Below are positions 8,603 to 15,790 of a stretch of 29,832 bases of DNA, piece by piece. Within the stretch, counting starts at the first letter, position 1; the number at the start of each line of letters is the position of its first letter. Source of the stretch: Lachnospiraceae bacterium UBA4380 (GTDB taxonomy: Bacteria > Bacillota > Clostridia > Lachnospirales > Lachnospiraceae); assembly GCA_002390025.1 (NCBI GenBank), contig DGRU01000021.1:1-29832 (forward strand), in the 5' to 3' direction. Under the pieces are notes generated by a model. It searched no databases, was not told the origin of the DNA, and was given only the letters and a program-made list of their open reading frames with translations. A program made the translations under genes and the position numbers.

Positions 8603-8611
8603 TGATATAAT
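8603..8611 (+). promoter_or_regulatory. Extended -10 promoter for the glycosyltransferase gene
   Basis: TGATATAAT at 8603-8611, identical to the element before the lipid kinase gene. A weak -35 (TGGCAA, 8583-8588) lies 17 bases upstream. The start codon at 8644 is about 25 bases after the predicted transcript start, leaving just enough leader for its GGAGG. Confidence 0.6.
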
Positions 8612-8643
8612 ACTTATTCTGCCTGCCGGACATGGAGGACATA

Positions 8644-9552
8644 ATGAAAACAGTGAATATTCTGCTCTCCGCTTATAACGGAGAGAAATTCATAGCGGAG
8701 CAGATCGAGAGTCTGCTTGCGCAGGACTACCCGGCTGTCACGATCCATATCAGAGATGACGGATCGTCGGACAGGACGGCGGAGATCGTCCGGCAATATA
8801 CAGACCGGCCGAATGTAAAGCTGTATGAAGGCGAAAACGTCGGATACCGCAAGAGTTTTGCCTGGCTCCTGGCAAACTGCCGGGACGCGGATTATTATGC
8901 CTACTGCGATCAGGACGACTACTGGATGCCGGACAAGATCAGCCGGGCTGTCAGGGCTCTGGAGCGTTTCGATGAGAATACGCCTGCCATCTATATCGGA
9001 GATTTCTACTGGGGAGATGCCCAATGCAGACCCCTTCGGCCCAACCGCAACGCCTATAAGAAACATTCACTCATCAAATACATCACGACGGGGGATATGA
9101 ATACCTTCGGTTTTACCGAGGTGTTCAATGAATGTGCGGCGGCAGGGATCCGCGACAGGGAACCTCTGGAACTGTGTGTCCATGATCAGATCGTCTATCT
9201 GTACTGTCGCTGTGCGGGCAGAGTGATCTGGGATGAGAAACCCACGGCCTGCTACAGGCGGTACGGAGAAAATGCTTCTCCCCAGGAGCTTGTAGGCGGA
9301 AACCGTCTGTCTCATTTTGTCTGGCAGGTCAGGACCTTCCTTCTGTCTTCCGGACGCGACAGGGTCTATGACCGGTTCCGCGAGTTTTATGAGGCCTACA
9401 GCGACATCATTTCTCCGGAGGATCAGGAAAAGTTCGAACTTTATCTGAATGATGGAAACCGCCTCAAAAAGGCGGTGTACCGCGGCTGCTACAGGGACAA
9501 AAAGACAGAGGATTTGATGATCCGCCTTCTGTTTCTGATGGGAAAAGTCTGA
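8644..9552 (+). CDS. Glycosyltransferase family 2, rhamnosyltransferase-like
   Basis: A 302-residue cytoplasmic GT-A glycosyltransferase. The N terminus shows the nucleotide-sugar fold VNILLSAYNGEKFI (4-17), RDDGSSDRT (37-45) and the metal-binding DQDDYW (89-94). This subgroup often transfers rhamnose from dTDP-rhamnose, which agrees with rmlBDC in the same cluster, but the donor is inferred. The ATG at 8644 is chosen over an in-frame ATG at 8632 because GGAGG (8634-8638) lies 5 bases before it and would be inside the coding region of the longer form. It has its own promoter just upstream. The 152 bases after it hold a short repeat and no gene. Confidence 0.85.
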   Translation: MKTVNILLSAYNGEKFIAEQIESLLAQDYPAVTIHIRDDGSSDRTAEIVRQYTDRPNVKLYEGENVGYRKSFAWLLANCRDADYYAYCDQDDYWMPDKISRAVRALERFDENTPAIYIGDFYWGDAQCRPLRPNRNAYKKHSLIKYITTGDMNTFGFTEVFNECAAAGIRDREPLELCVHDQIVYLYCRCAGRVIWDEKPTACYRRYGENASPQELVGGNRLSHFVWQVRTFLLSSGRDRVYDRFREFYEAYSDIISPEDQEKFELYLNDGNRLKKAVYRGCYRDKKTEDLMIRLLFLMGKV

Positions 9553-9639
9553 GGACTGCTTTCAGGACCCGCCTGGGAGTCCTGTGCGCGCAGCCTGTGA
9601 CGGGAGCCGGGGATATTGCCCGGTATTGCTCGATGAAAG

Positions 9640-9681
9640 ATTCAAGACTCGCTCGCGGGTCTTGCGCGATGAAGAATAAAC
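9640..9681 (-). repeat. 42-bp internal-deletion form of the 4155-4402 repeat
   Basis: Read on the minus strand, these 42 bases equal 4156-4175 of the long repeat (20 of 20) joined directly to 4381-4402 (21 of 22). The join falls exactly at CGCGCAA, which is present at both 4169-4175 and 4374-4380 in the long copy. This is what recombination or slippage between the two short direct repeats would leave. It lies inverted with respect to the long copy, between two + strand genes. Confidence 0.8.
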
Positions 9682-9703
9682 CTGTATTTATCAACGGGAG
9701 GTC

Positions 9704-10591
9704 ATGAGCGGAAGTATGCTTTATAAGGAATACGATGAGAAAACACTGCACAGACTGCAGCAGATCGAACTGGAGATCCTCAGGGATTTTGATGAACTGT
9801 GTAGGGAAAACGGACTTTCCTACTTTGGATGCGGCGGAACCGCCATCGGTGCGGTGCGCCATCACGGAATGATCCCCTGGGACGATGATATCGATGTCGG
9901 ACTCCTGCGCAAGGATTATGACAAGTTCCTCAAGATTGCGAAACAGAAAAAATACCGCAAAAAATACAAAGTAGTCAATGCCGGCACAATGGAGAACTAT
10001 CCGCTCATGACGACCAGATGGTGTATGAGGGGAACAAAGTTCAAGGAGGATGCCCTCAAAAATATTGACGGCGAGCTGGGAATTTTCCTTGACATCTACT
10101 GCTTTGACAATATTCCGGACAATGAGATCCTGATGAAGATCCACGGCTGGCGCAGCTGGTTCTGGGGCAAACTCCTCATCCTGTACTGGCTGGACGAGCC
10201 CGTCCTGTATTTCGGAGGGATCCTGGGCAAGGCCGTGACAGGCACCTGCAAGGTTGTCCACAAGGGAATGCGGATCCTGCATGTCTCTCCCAGATGGCTC
10301 TACCGGCACACCAGGAGAGTATCCGGCTGTTACAACGGGCAGGAGACCAGGCGGGCCAACTACCTGCATGATCCCAAGCCCTTTATCAGTATTGTCGAGA
10401 AAAAGGATATTTTCCCTGTACAGCGCATGGAATTTGACGGGCAGGAGATCTGTGAACCCGCAGATGTCGACGCATACCTGTCCAGGCGTTTCGGGGACTA
10501 TATGACTATGCCTCCGGAGGACAAGAGGCACAACCATCCGCCTTATGAACTCGACCTGGGGGACAAAGAGCAGCCCGGAGACGGAGAGTAA
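9704..10591 (+). CDS. LicD-family phosphotransferase
   Basis: A 295-residue protein of the LicD/fukutin nucleotidyltransferase-fold family. These enzymes transfer a phospho-substituent such as phosphocholine or ribitol phosphate from a CDP-activated donor to a glycan. The core is visible at 43-72: CGGTAIGAVRHHGMIPWDDD, followed by ID, holding the catalytic acidic cluster (60-64). GGGAGG lies only 2 bases before the ATG at 9704; a second in-frame ATG at 9716 (MLYKEYDEK) is 14 bases from it, so the start is uncertain by four residues. The next gene, a cytidylyltransferase, makes a CDP donor a natural guess. Choline is not supported by anything here: no choline kinase or LicA/LicB-like gene is seen. 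Confidence 0.85.
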   Translation: MSGSMLYKEYDEKTLHRLQQIELEILRDFDELCRENGLSYFGCGGTAIGAVRHHGMIPWDDDIDVGLLRKDYDKFLKIAKQKKYRKKYKVVNAGTMENYPLMTTRWCMRGTKFKEDALKNIDGELGIFLDIYCFDNIPDNEILMKIHGWRSWFWGKLLILYWLDEPVLYFGGILGKAVTGTCKVVHKGMRILHVSPRWLYRHTRRVSGCYNGQETRRANYLHDPKPFISIVEKKDIFPVQRMEFDGQEICEPADVDAYLSRRFGDYMTMPPEDKRHNHPPYELDLGDKEQPGDGE

Positions 10592-10660
10592 GAACAATAA
10601 AAGACTGTACAAAAGACTGTAAAAGCATGATGCCATGATAGAAAGAAAAAGGAGGCACTT

Positions 10661-11380
10661 ATGACAATTGCGCTTCTCACTGCGGCGGGATCCGGAACGA
10701 GAATGCACCAGGATATTCCCAAACAGTTCATTCATGTTGACAATAAACCGGTCATCATCCATACGATGGAGGCCTTTCAGAAGCATCCCGGAATCGATGC
10801 GATCATTGTGGTGACCATCGCTTCCTGGACGGATGTTCTGCGCGCCTACGCCAGACAGTTTAATATTTCCAAGCTCAAATGGATCGTTCCCGGAGGAGAG
10901 ACCGGCCAGGAGTCTATTTTCAACGGCCTCAAGGCGCTGAAGGAAGACAGCGATGTGCCTGAGGATGCGGTTGTTATGGTCCATGACGGAAACAGGCCTC
11001 TGGTCTCGTCCATGATCATATCGGACAGCCTTGCCACATATTCCATGCACGGCAGCGCGGTCGCCGTGATCCCCTGCACGGAAGTGGTCTTCGAGAGCGA
11101 GGACGGCATTTCCTCCTGCACTTCAACAGAGAGAGAGAAGCTCTTCCGCACGCAGACACCGCATACTTATCTTCTGAATGATCTCTACAATGCCCATCTG
11201 GAGGCACAGAAGAGGGGGATTACCGGCACGGCGGCTTCCTGTATGCTGATGAAGGAACTCGGAAGGACAACCTGGTTCTCCAAGGGCTCGGAGGAAAACC
11301 TCAAGATCACCACACTGGATGACCTGAAAATCTTCAAGGCTCTGCTGCACACAGCGCAGGACAACTGGATCAAGGAATAA
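10661..11380 (+). CDS. IspD/TarI-like cytidylyltransferase
   Basis: A 239-residue CTP-dependent nucleotidyltransferase. The signature LLTAAGSGTRM (5-15) with IPKQF (19-23) is that of the IspD/TarI family, which makes CDP-methylerythritol or CDP-ribitol. The usual HDAARP or HDAVRP loop reads HDGNRP, which sets it apart from the housekeeping IspD. Its place between licD and an SDR gene argues for a surface-glycan role, making a CDP-alditol or related CDP-linked donor for LicD. AAAGGAGG lies close before the ATG. The 69 bases before the gene contain a 12-base-period duplication of AAAAGACTGTA (10599-10609 and 10611-10621). Isoprenoid IspD remains the main alternative. Confidence 0.8.
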   Translation: MTIALLTAAGSGTRMHQDIPKQFIHVDNKPVIIHTMEAFQKHPGIDAIIVVTIASWTDVLRAYARQFNISKLKWIVPGGETGQESIFNGLKALKEDSDVPEDAVVMVHDGNRPLVSSMIISDSLATYSMHGSAVAVIPCTEVVFESEDGISSCTSTEREKLFRTQTPHTYLLNDLYNAHLEAQKRGITGTAASCMLMKELGRTTWFSKGSEENLKITTLDDLKIFKALLHTAQDNWIKE

Positions 11381-11403
11381 TTTGGAGAACGACGGAGAGA
11401 ACA

Positions 11404-12474
11404 ATGAGGTACCATGCATCATATGTAGAGGATCTGCGGGGTGTCCGGTCTGTGCTGAGCGGCCGGGAGGCATTGAAGGGCAGGACGATACTGGTCACAG
11501 GCGCTTCCGGGCTGATCGGCTCGGCGGTGGTCGATGTTCTGGCGCAGATGAATATAGACAATGCGGATCAGAGCGGGCAGATCCGGATCCTGGCGGCAGG
11601 AAGAAGCCGCGAGGGAATGGAGCGGCGTTTTGGGGACCGGATGGAGAGCGGGAATATTTCCTACTACCCCTTTGACGCCCTGCAGCCGCTTTCCCCGGAA
11701 CAATATCCGGATCCCCTTCCCGATTATCTGATCCATGCCGCAGGAAATGCAAACCCGGCCATCTACGGGAGCCATCCTGTACAGACGATGATGACGACCA
11801 TTCTGGGAACCAAGTCTGTCCTTGAGATGGCGGCGGAAAAGCCCGGCAGCAGAGTCCTCTATGTCTCATCCAGCGAAGTTTACGGCAGGAAAGACACTTC
11901 GGAACCATTTGAGGAGAATATGTTCGGCACGGTCGACATCCTGAATCCGCGCTCCTGTTATCCCGTATCCAGAAGGGCGGCGGAGACTCTCTGCGCGTCT
12001 GCGAAGGCGGAGAAAGGAATCGATTTTGTTGTGGCCAGGCCCGGTCATGTCTACGGCCCCACGATGACAGCGGCAGATAACCGCGCCTCCTCCCAGTTCC
12101 CCAGGGACGTCGCCGACGGAAAAGATATTGTTTTAAAGAGCAGCGGCAGCCAGATCCGTTCTTATTGTTATATTCTGGACTGCGCTTCCGCAATCCTGAC
12201 TGTCCTGCTGCGCGGAGAATCCGGACAGGCCTACAACATTTCCAACAGGGACAGCATCGTGACGATCCGGCAGATGGCAGAGGTATTTGCAGAAGCTGCC
12301 GGACGAAAGGTCCTGTTTGAGCTTCCCACAGAGCAGGAGAGGGCTGTTTTCAATCCCATGGACAACTCCTCCCTCAATTCCGCGCGCCTTGAGGCGCTGG
12401 GATGGAAGGGGATGTTTGATATGGAGACCGGAGCAGCGAGGACACTCGCCTGTCTGATGGACCGGACAGTTTGA
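11404..12474 (+). CDS. Extended SDR: NAD-dependent epimerase/dehydratase
   Basis: A 356-residue sugar-nucleotide-modifying enzyme of the extended short-chain dehydrogenase family. The Rossmann glycine motif TGASGLIGS is at 32-40, SSSEVYG marks the catalytic Ser/Thr strand, and ARPGHVYGP is the typical substrate-side segment. The catalytic Tyr-x-x-x-Lys reads YPVSR (Y186, R190): the codon at 11971-11973 is AGA, so the lysine is replaced by arginine. The gene follows the cytidylyltransferase by 23 bases, and the two probably work on the same precursor. The reaction (epimerisation, dehydration or reduction) cannot be told from sequence. Confidence 0.8.
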   Translation: MRYHASYVEDLRGVRSVLSGREALKGRTILVTGASGLIGSAVVDVLAQMNIDNADQSGQIRILAAGRSREGMERRFGDRMESGNISYYPFDALQPLSPEQYPDPLPDYLIHAAGNANPAIYGSHPVQTMMTTILGTKSVLEMAAEKPGSRVLYVSSSEVYGRKDTSEPFEENMFGTVDILNPRSCYPVSRRAAETLCASAKAEKGIDFVVARPGHVYGPTMTAADNRASSQFPRDVADGKDIVLKSSGSQIRSYCYILDCASAILTVLLRGESGQAYNISNRDSIVTIRQMAEVFAEAAGRKVLFELPTEQERAVFNPMDNSSLNSARLEALGWKGMFDMETGAARTLACLMDRTV

Positions 12475-12508
12475 GAAGGGATTCATTAACGGGTAACAAG
12501 AAGATATT

Positions 12509-14029
12509 ATGTCGAAAACTACAGAGACAGGCCGGGAAACCGGCACAGCCCCACAGACTAAACACAGACAGAAGACAGGCGGAAAGTCCATAGGGATCAA
12601 CGCAGCACTCAATTTTATCAAGGTCGGATGCTCGGTGATCTTCCCCCTGATCACATTTCCGTATATCTCCAGGGTTCTCCAGGTAGAGAATATCGGAAAA
12701 GTGAATTATGGAAGCTCCATCATCACCTATTTTTCCCTTTTTGCAGCCCTGGGCATTACCACGTACGGAGTCAGGGAGGGCGCCAGAAAGGAGAAGGGGC
12801 AGGAATTTAATCGTTTTGCCTCGGAAATCTTCTCCCTGAACCTCCTGACAACAGCAGCCTCCTATGCCCTGCTTTTTATCCTGCTCCTGACGGTGCCCAA
12901 ATTCAGGGACTACAGGACGGTGATCCTCATTCTGAGTACGGCCATCATCCTGACGACACTGGGGATCGAGTGGGTCAATACGGTCTACGAAGATTTTTTG
13001 TATATCACGATCCGCAGCCTTGCGGCACAGGTCATCTGTCTGGCGGCAATGTTTATTTTTATCCACCGCCCGGAGGATTACCTGAAATATGCCTGGATCA
13101 CTGTTATGTCCAGCGGGATCATATGCATCACCAACTGGATCTACTGCAGGCGCTATGTCCGCATCCGCATTCTGTTTTCATCCGGAATATTCAGGCATCT
13201 GTATCCGATGTTCATTTTTTTTGCCAACAGTCTGGCAATTACGATCTACGTCAGTTCGGATACTACGATGCTGGGATGGATCGCGGGAGACTACTACACA
13301 GGACTGTACTCGGTGGCTGTCAAGATCTACCAGCTGGTAAAATATCTGCTGACAGCCATCTACACGGTGACCATCCCCCGATTGTCCAGATATGCCGGCC
13401 TGGGGGAGAGAGAGAATTACAGGAAGCTTCTGACACAGATCTGCAGCTTTGTGGTTCTCCTGCTGGTTCCCTGCATGACGGGGCTGGCAGTATATGCAAG
13501 GAATATCATCCTCATTCTTTCCGGCGACAGCTATCTTCCGGCAGTGCGCTCCCTGCAGATCCTGTCGGTTGCTCTTTTGTTTGCGGTGGGCAGCGGTGTG
13601 GTCGTCAACTGCATCAACACACCCAACGGATTTGAGAAGACGAGTCTTTCCGCGACCATATGTGCAGCAGCAGTGAATGTGGGACTCAATATCATCCTGA
13701 TCCCCATACTGCGCCATGACGGCGCCGCGCTGACCACAGTACTGGCCGAGGCTATTGTCCTGGTCATCTGTCTTGTGCGCCTGGGAGATATTAATTACTA
13801 CCTGAACGTGCGGGAGGTGCTCACGCAGATCGTATACGCCGCGGCAGGCTCGGCAGTGATCATCGGCATCAGCATTGTGATCGGGAGAACAGGACTCTCC
13901 GCCCTGCCGTCTCTGGCACTGGGAATTGTTCTGAGCGTGTGCGGTTACGGAATCCTGCTCGCAGCGGGAAGAAACCGCTATTTCATGAGTGCGGTATCCG
14001 CAGTTTTACGCAGAAAGAAACAGACATAA
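12509..14029 (+). CDS. Wzx-like polysaccharide flippase (MOP superfamily)
   Basis: A 506-residue polytopic membrane protein that should flip a lipid-linked oligosaccharide across the membrane. After a polar N terminus of about 30 residues comes the family start GINAALNFIKVGCSVIFPLI, followed by FPYISRVL and then about 12-14 hydrophobic segments to the C terminus. The motif SSDTTMLGW in the middle is typical of Wzx proteins of this type. A weak AAGAAG precedes the ATG. The gene ends the + strand run; a terminator shared with the convergent gene follows. Confidence 0.85.
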   Translation: MSKTTETGRETGTAPQTKHRQKTGGKSIGINAALNFIKVGCSVIFPLITFPYISRVLQVENIGKVNYGSSIITYFSLFAALGITTYGVREGARKEKGQEFNRFASEIFSLNLLTTAASYALLFILLLTVPKFRDYRTVILILSTAIILTTLGIEWVNTVYEDFLYITIRSLAAQVICLAAMFIFIHRPEDYLKYAWITVMSSGIICITNWIYCRRYVRIRILFSSGIFRHLYPMFIFFANSLAITIYVSSDTTMLGWIAGDYYTGLYSVAVKIYQLVKYLLTAIYTVTIPRLSRYAGLGERENYRKLLTQICSFVVLLLVPCMTGLAVYARNIILILSGDSYLPAVRSLQILSVALLFAVGSGVVVNCINTPNGFEKTSLSATICAAAVNVGLNIILIPILRHDGAALTTVLAEAIVLVICLVRLGDINYYLNVREVLTQIVYAAAGSAVIIGISIVIGRTGLSALPSLALGIVLSVCGYGILLAAGRNRYFMSAVSAVLRRKKQT

Positions 14030-14072
14030 TAGCAGCATAACTTTGCGATACACAAAACCGTACAAAAAAAGA

Positions 14073-14103
14073 ACAGTGTTCCGTTGGAGGAACACTGTCT
14101 TTC
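14073..14103. terminator. Intrinsic terminator between convergent genes
   Basis: ACAGTGTTCC (14073-14082) and GGAACACTGT (14089-14098) form a perfect 10-bp stem with a 6-base loop. CTTTC follows on the plus strand. The minus-strand side lacks a T tract directly beyond the stem but has an A-to-T run from 14064-14070, so it may also stop the convergent gene. It lies between the Wzx-like gene and the stop of the reverse-strand gene. Confidence 0.75.
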
Positions 14104-14177
14104 ATTGCTGAGAAGCATGAGCCACCGCTTGCGGCGGAAAAACCGTCAGCTGTTTCGGCAGGGCCCGGGCGGGCAGC

Positions 14178-15554
14178 TCAGGAGAGCGGTTCGATCCCGT
14201 AGCGCTTTTTGTAGTAAAGGCGCAGAACAGGCCGGGGAACCATATGCTTGGCCAGGTATATGCGGTCGATGTTTTCAATCTCCATGACATCGATCTGGTA
14301 ATCAAGCCCGTACCTGTCAGCGATGCAGCAGGCCCTGTGCTGACCGTCGCGGATGATACCCAGTTCATTGACAAGGATGATGTGTGCGGGGTCATAACCC
14401 TGTTCGGACAGAGACCGGATGAGAGCTTCAAACCTCTCCGGCGTCATGGCGGGATATCCTTTTTCCCTGTGAATGCGGCAGTAATCGTCATATGCGGCGC
14501 GGTCGCCCTGCAGGTAGCGGTAGGCATAGGTGTCCTTGAGAGGGATGATCTTTTCGCCGGGACCCATCTGATATTTCAGGTCTCCGACGGGCATCCTGTG
14601 GATGTGATAGCGGACAAAGCGGTTGTCAAGGCGCCACAGGAAGTATTCGTCATCGAAGATATAGGGAAGTTTCAGAAGCCGCTCACTGGAAATGCCCTGC
14701 AGGATTTTCTCGAGAGGCCGTTTCACGGCACGGCGGAGGGACATGACCTCATTGCCTTCAATGTGCATACCGTCTTTTTCGGCAACGATACACAGATACC
14801 GCTCGAGGGCGTGTGCAAGGCTCACTCCCTGTGAAGAGGGAACCGGAACGAAGTCGTCCAGTGTGAAAGGAAGTTCCTTGAATGCCTGGAGACAGGAGGG
14901 CCGTATGGCGAAACATGTTCCGGCGAGGAAGTTATACCCCTTTTCCACCCGGATTCCTGTTTCCCGCAGTTTGCGCAGGATGAGGTTTTCCTTGTAGGAG
15001 GGATCATGGACGATCAGGTTTTTGGCAGCGACCATCCCGACATCCGGTTCGTTGAGGATCCGGTCGATTGTCCTGTGGATGACGGAAGCCCCCACAGTGC
15101 CCTCATATAAGTTCAGGAACCAGTCTCTGCCGAAGAACAGCTGGTGATAGATGTAGATAAAGATCCTTTTCACACCTTTGGACTGCAGTTTGAACACCGC
15201 CTCGTAGGAGGTCAGATCGATCTGCTTGATGGCAGTCAGGAAAGGCCCGACGTCATAACCTTTGTTATCCATCTGCAGGAAGGTGGTGCCGGGATTGAGC
15301 CGGAGGATATCCTCCCGGTCGATCCTGTCCGCGATCATATCCGGATAGGTGATGTAGAGATCCCAGTTGTATCCAGTAAAATTAAGCAGATATTCCCGCA
15401 GCTCCTTCCAGCTTTCCGGATAGAAGAGGTGGAGGACGACGAGGATCCGGCGGTCTTTGTTCTTTTTGATGAGAGCGGAGTTTTTGAGGGCGGCGATTTT
15501 ACGTTCGGCGGTGCGCAGGTGCCTGTGGCTGTAATAGGTTCGGAATATTCGCAT
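14178..15554 (-). CDS. RgpF-like rhamnan synthesis protein with C-terminal ParB-like segment
   Basis: A 458-residue protein on the strand opposite to its neighbours. Residues about 36-300 resemble the RgpF rhamnan synthesis family: RILVVLHLFYPESWKELREY, a YDVGPF motif near 100, FKLQSKG (121-127) and NFLAGTCFAIRP (208-219). The C-terminal part (about 322-430) has HIILVNELGIIRDGQHRACC (391-410) followed by an alternating pattern ending in IDVMEI, like the ParB/sulfiredoxin fold. The start at 15554 is preferred over upstream in-frame ATGs because AAGGAG lies 5 bases before it. It has its own promoter and is probably a late or chain-modifying step in rhamnose-polymer synthesis. The role of the second domain is unknown. 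Confidence 0.75.
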   Translation of the reverse strand: MRIFRTYYSHRHLRTAERKIAALKNSALIKKNKDRRILVVLHLFYPESWKELREYLLNFTGYNWDLYITYPDMIADRIDREDILRLNPGTTFLQMDNKGYDVGPFLTAIKQIDLTSYEAVFKLQSKGVKRIFIYIYHQLFFGRDWFLNLYEGTVGASVIHRTIDRILNEPDVGMVAAKNLIVHDPSYKENLILRKLRETGIRVEKGYNFLAGTCFAIRPSCLQAFKELPFTLDDFVPVPSSQGVSLAHALERYLCIVAEKDGMHIEGNEVMSLRRAVKRPLEKILQGISSERLLKLPYIFDDEYFLWRLDNRFVRYHIHRMPVGDLKYQMGPGEKIIPLKDTYAYRYLQGDRAAYDDYCRIHREKGYPAMTPERFEALIRSLSEQGYDPAHIILVNELGIIRDGQHRACCIADRYGLDYQIDVMEIENIDRIYLAKHMVPRPVLRLYYKKRYGIEPLS

Positions 15555-15632
15555 AGAGACTCCTTGTAATCTGTGCTGAGAACGTGTGAACGCGGCGGCG
15601 CGCATGCGGTGTGCAGCGCACTGTTCATACAT

Positions 15633-15663
15633 ATTATATGTGAAAAGGTGTGCCTTCTGTCAA
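15633..15663 (-). promoter_or_regulatory. Promoter of the reverse-strand RgpF-like gene
   Basis: On the minus strand a perfect TTGACA (plus coordinates 15658-15663) and a perfect TATAAT (15633-15638) are separated by 19 bases, slightly more than the usual 17. The predicted start is near 15626, giving a leader of about 70 bases. Confidence 0.6.
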
Positions 15664-15696
15664 GAAATGTCAGAAGATGTACAGATATTTCATTCG

Positions 15697-15742
15697 CTTT
15701 CCCGTCTGTGACATCTGCCGGAGCAGCACAGATGCGGGAAAG
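15697..15742. other. Large hairpin between divergent genes
   Basis: CTTTCCCG (15698-15705) with TCTGTG (15705-15710 region) pairs with CACAGA and CGGGAAAG (15727-15742): about 14 pairs with a 2-base bulge around a 16-base loop. It lies between the reverse-strand promoter and the start of DUF2142 copy 2. There is no T tract, so it is more likely a regulatory or leader structure than a terminator. The rest of the 236-base divergent gap shows no gene. Confidence 0.5.
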
Positions 15743-15790
15743 ACCCGGATGACTGATGAAGAAGTATAAACACTGTTATGGAGTGAATAC

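Noticed and set aside
9553..9639. Inverted repeats AGGACT/AGTCCT and CCGGG/CCCGG after the glycosyltransferase gene, considered as a terminator
   Set aside because: Stems of 5-6 bp without a T tract.
10599..10621. Duplicated AAAAGACTGTA before the cytidylyltransferase gene, considered as an operator or short CRISPR-like repeat
   Set aside because: Only two 11-base copies with no spacer pattern; simple duplication is the likeliest explanation. No CRISPR array, tRNA or rRNA gene was seen anywhere in the window.
9464..11050. A 528-codon reverse-strand frame opposite the licD and cytidylyltransferase genes
   Set aside because: Long shadow frame in GC-rich coding DNA; the + strand proteins match known families throughout, and the reverse product does not.
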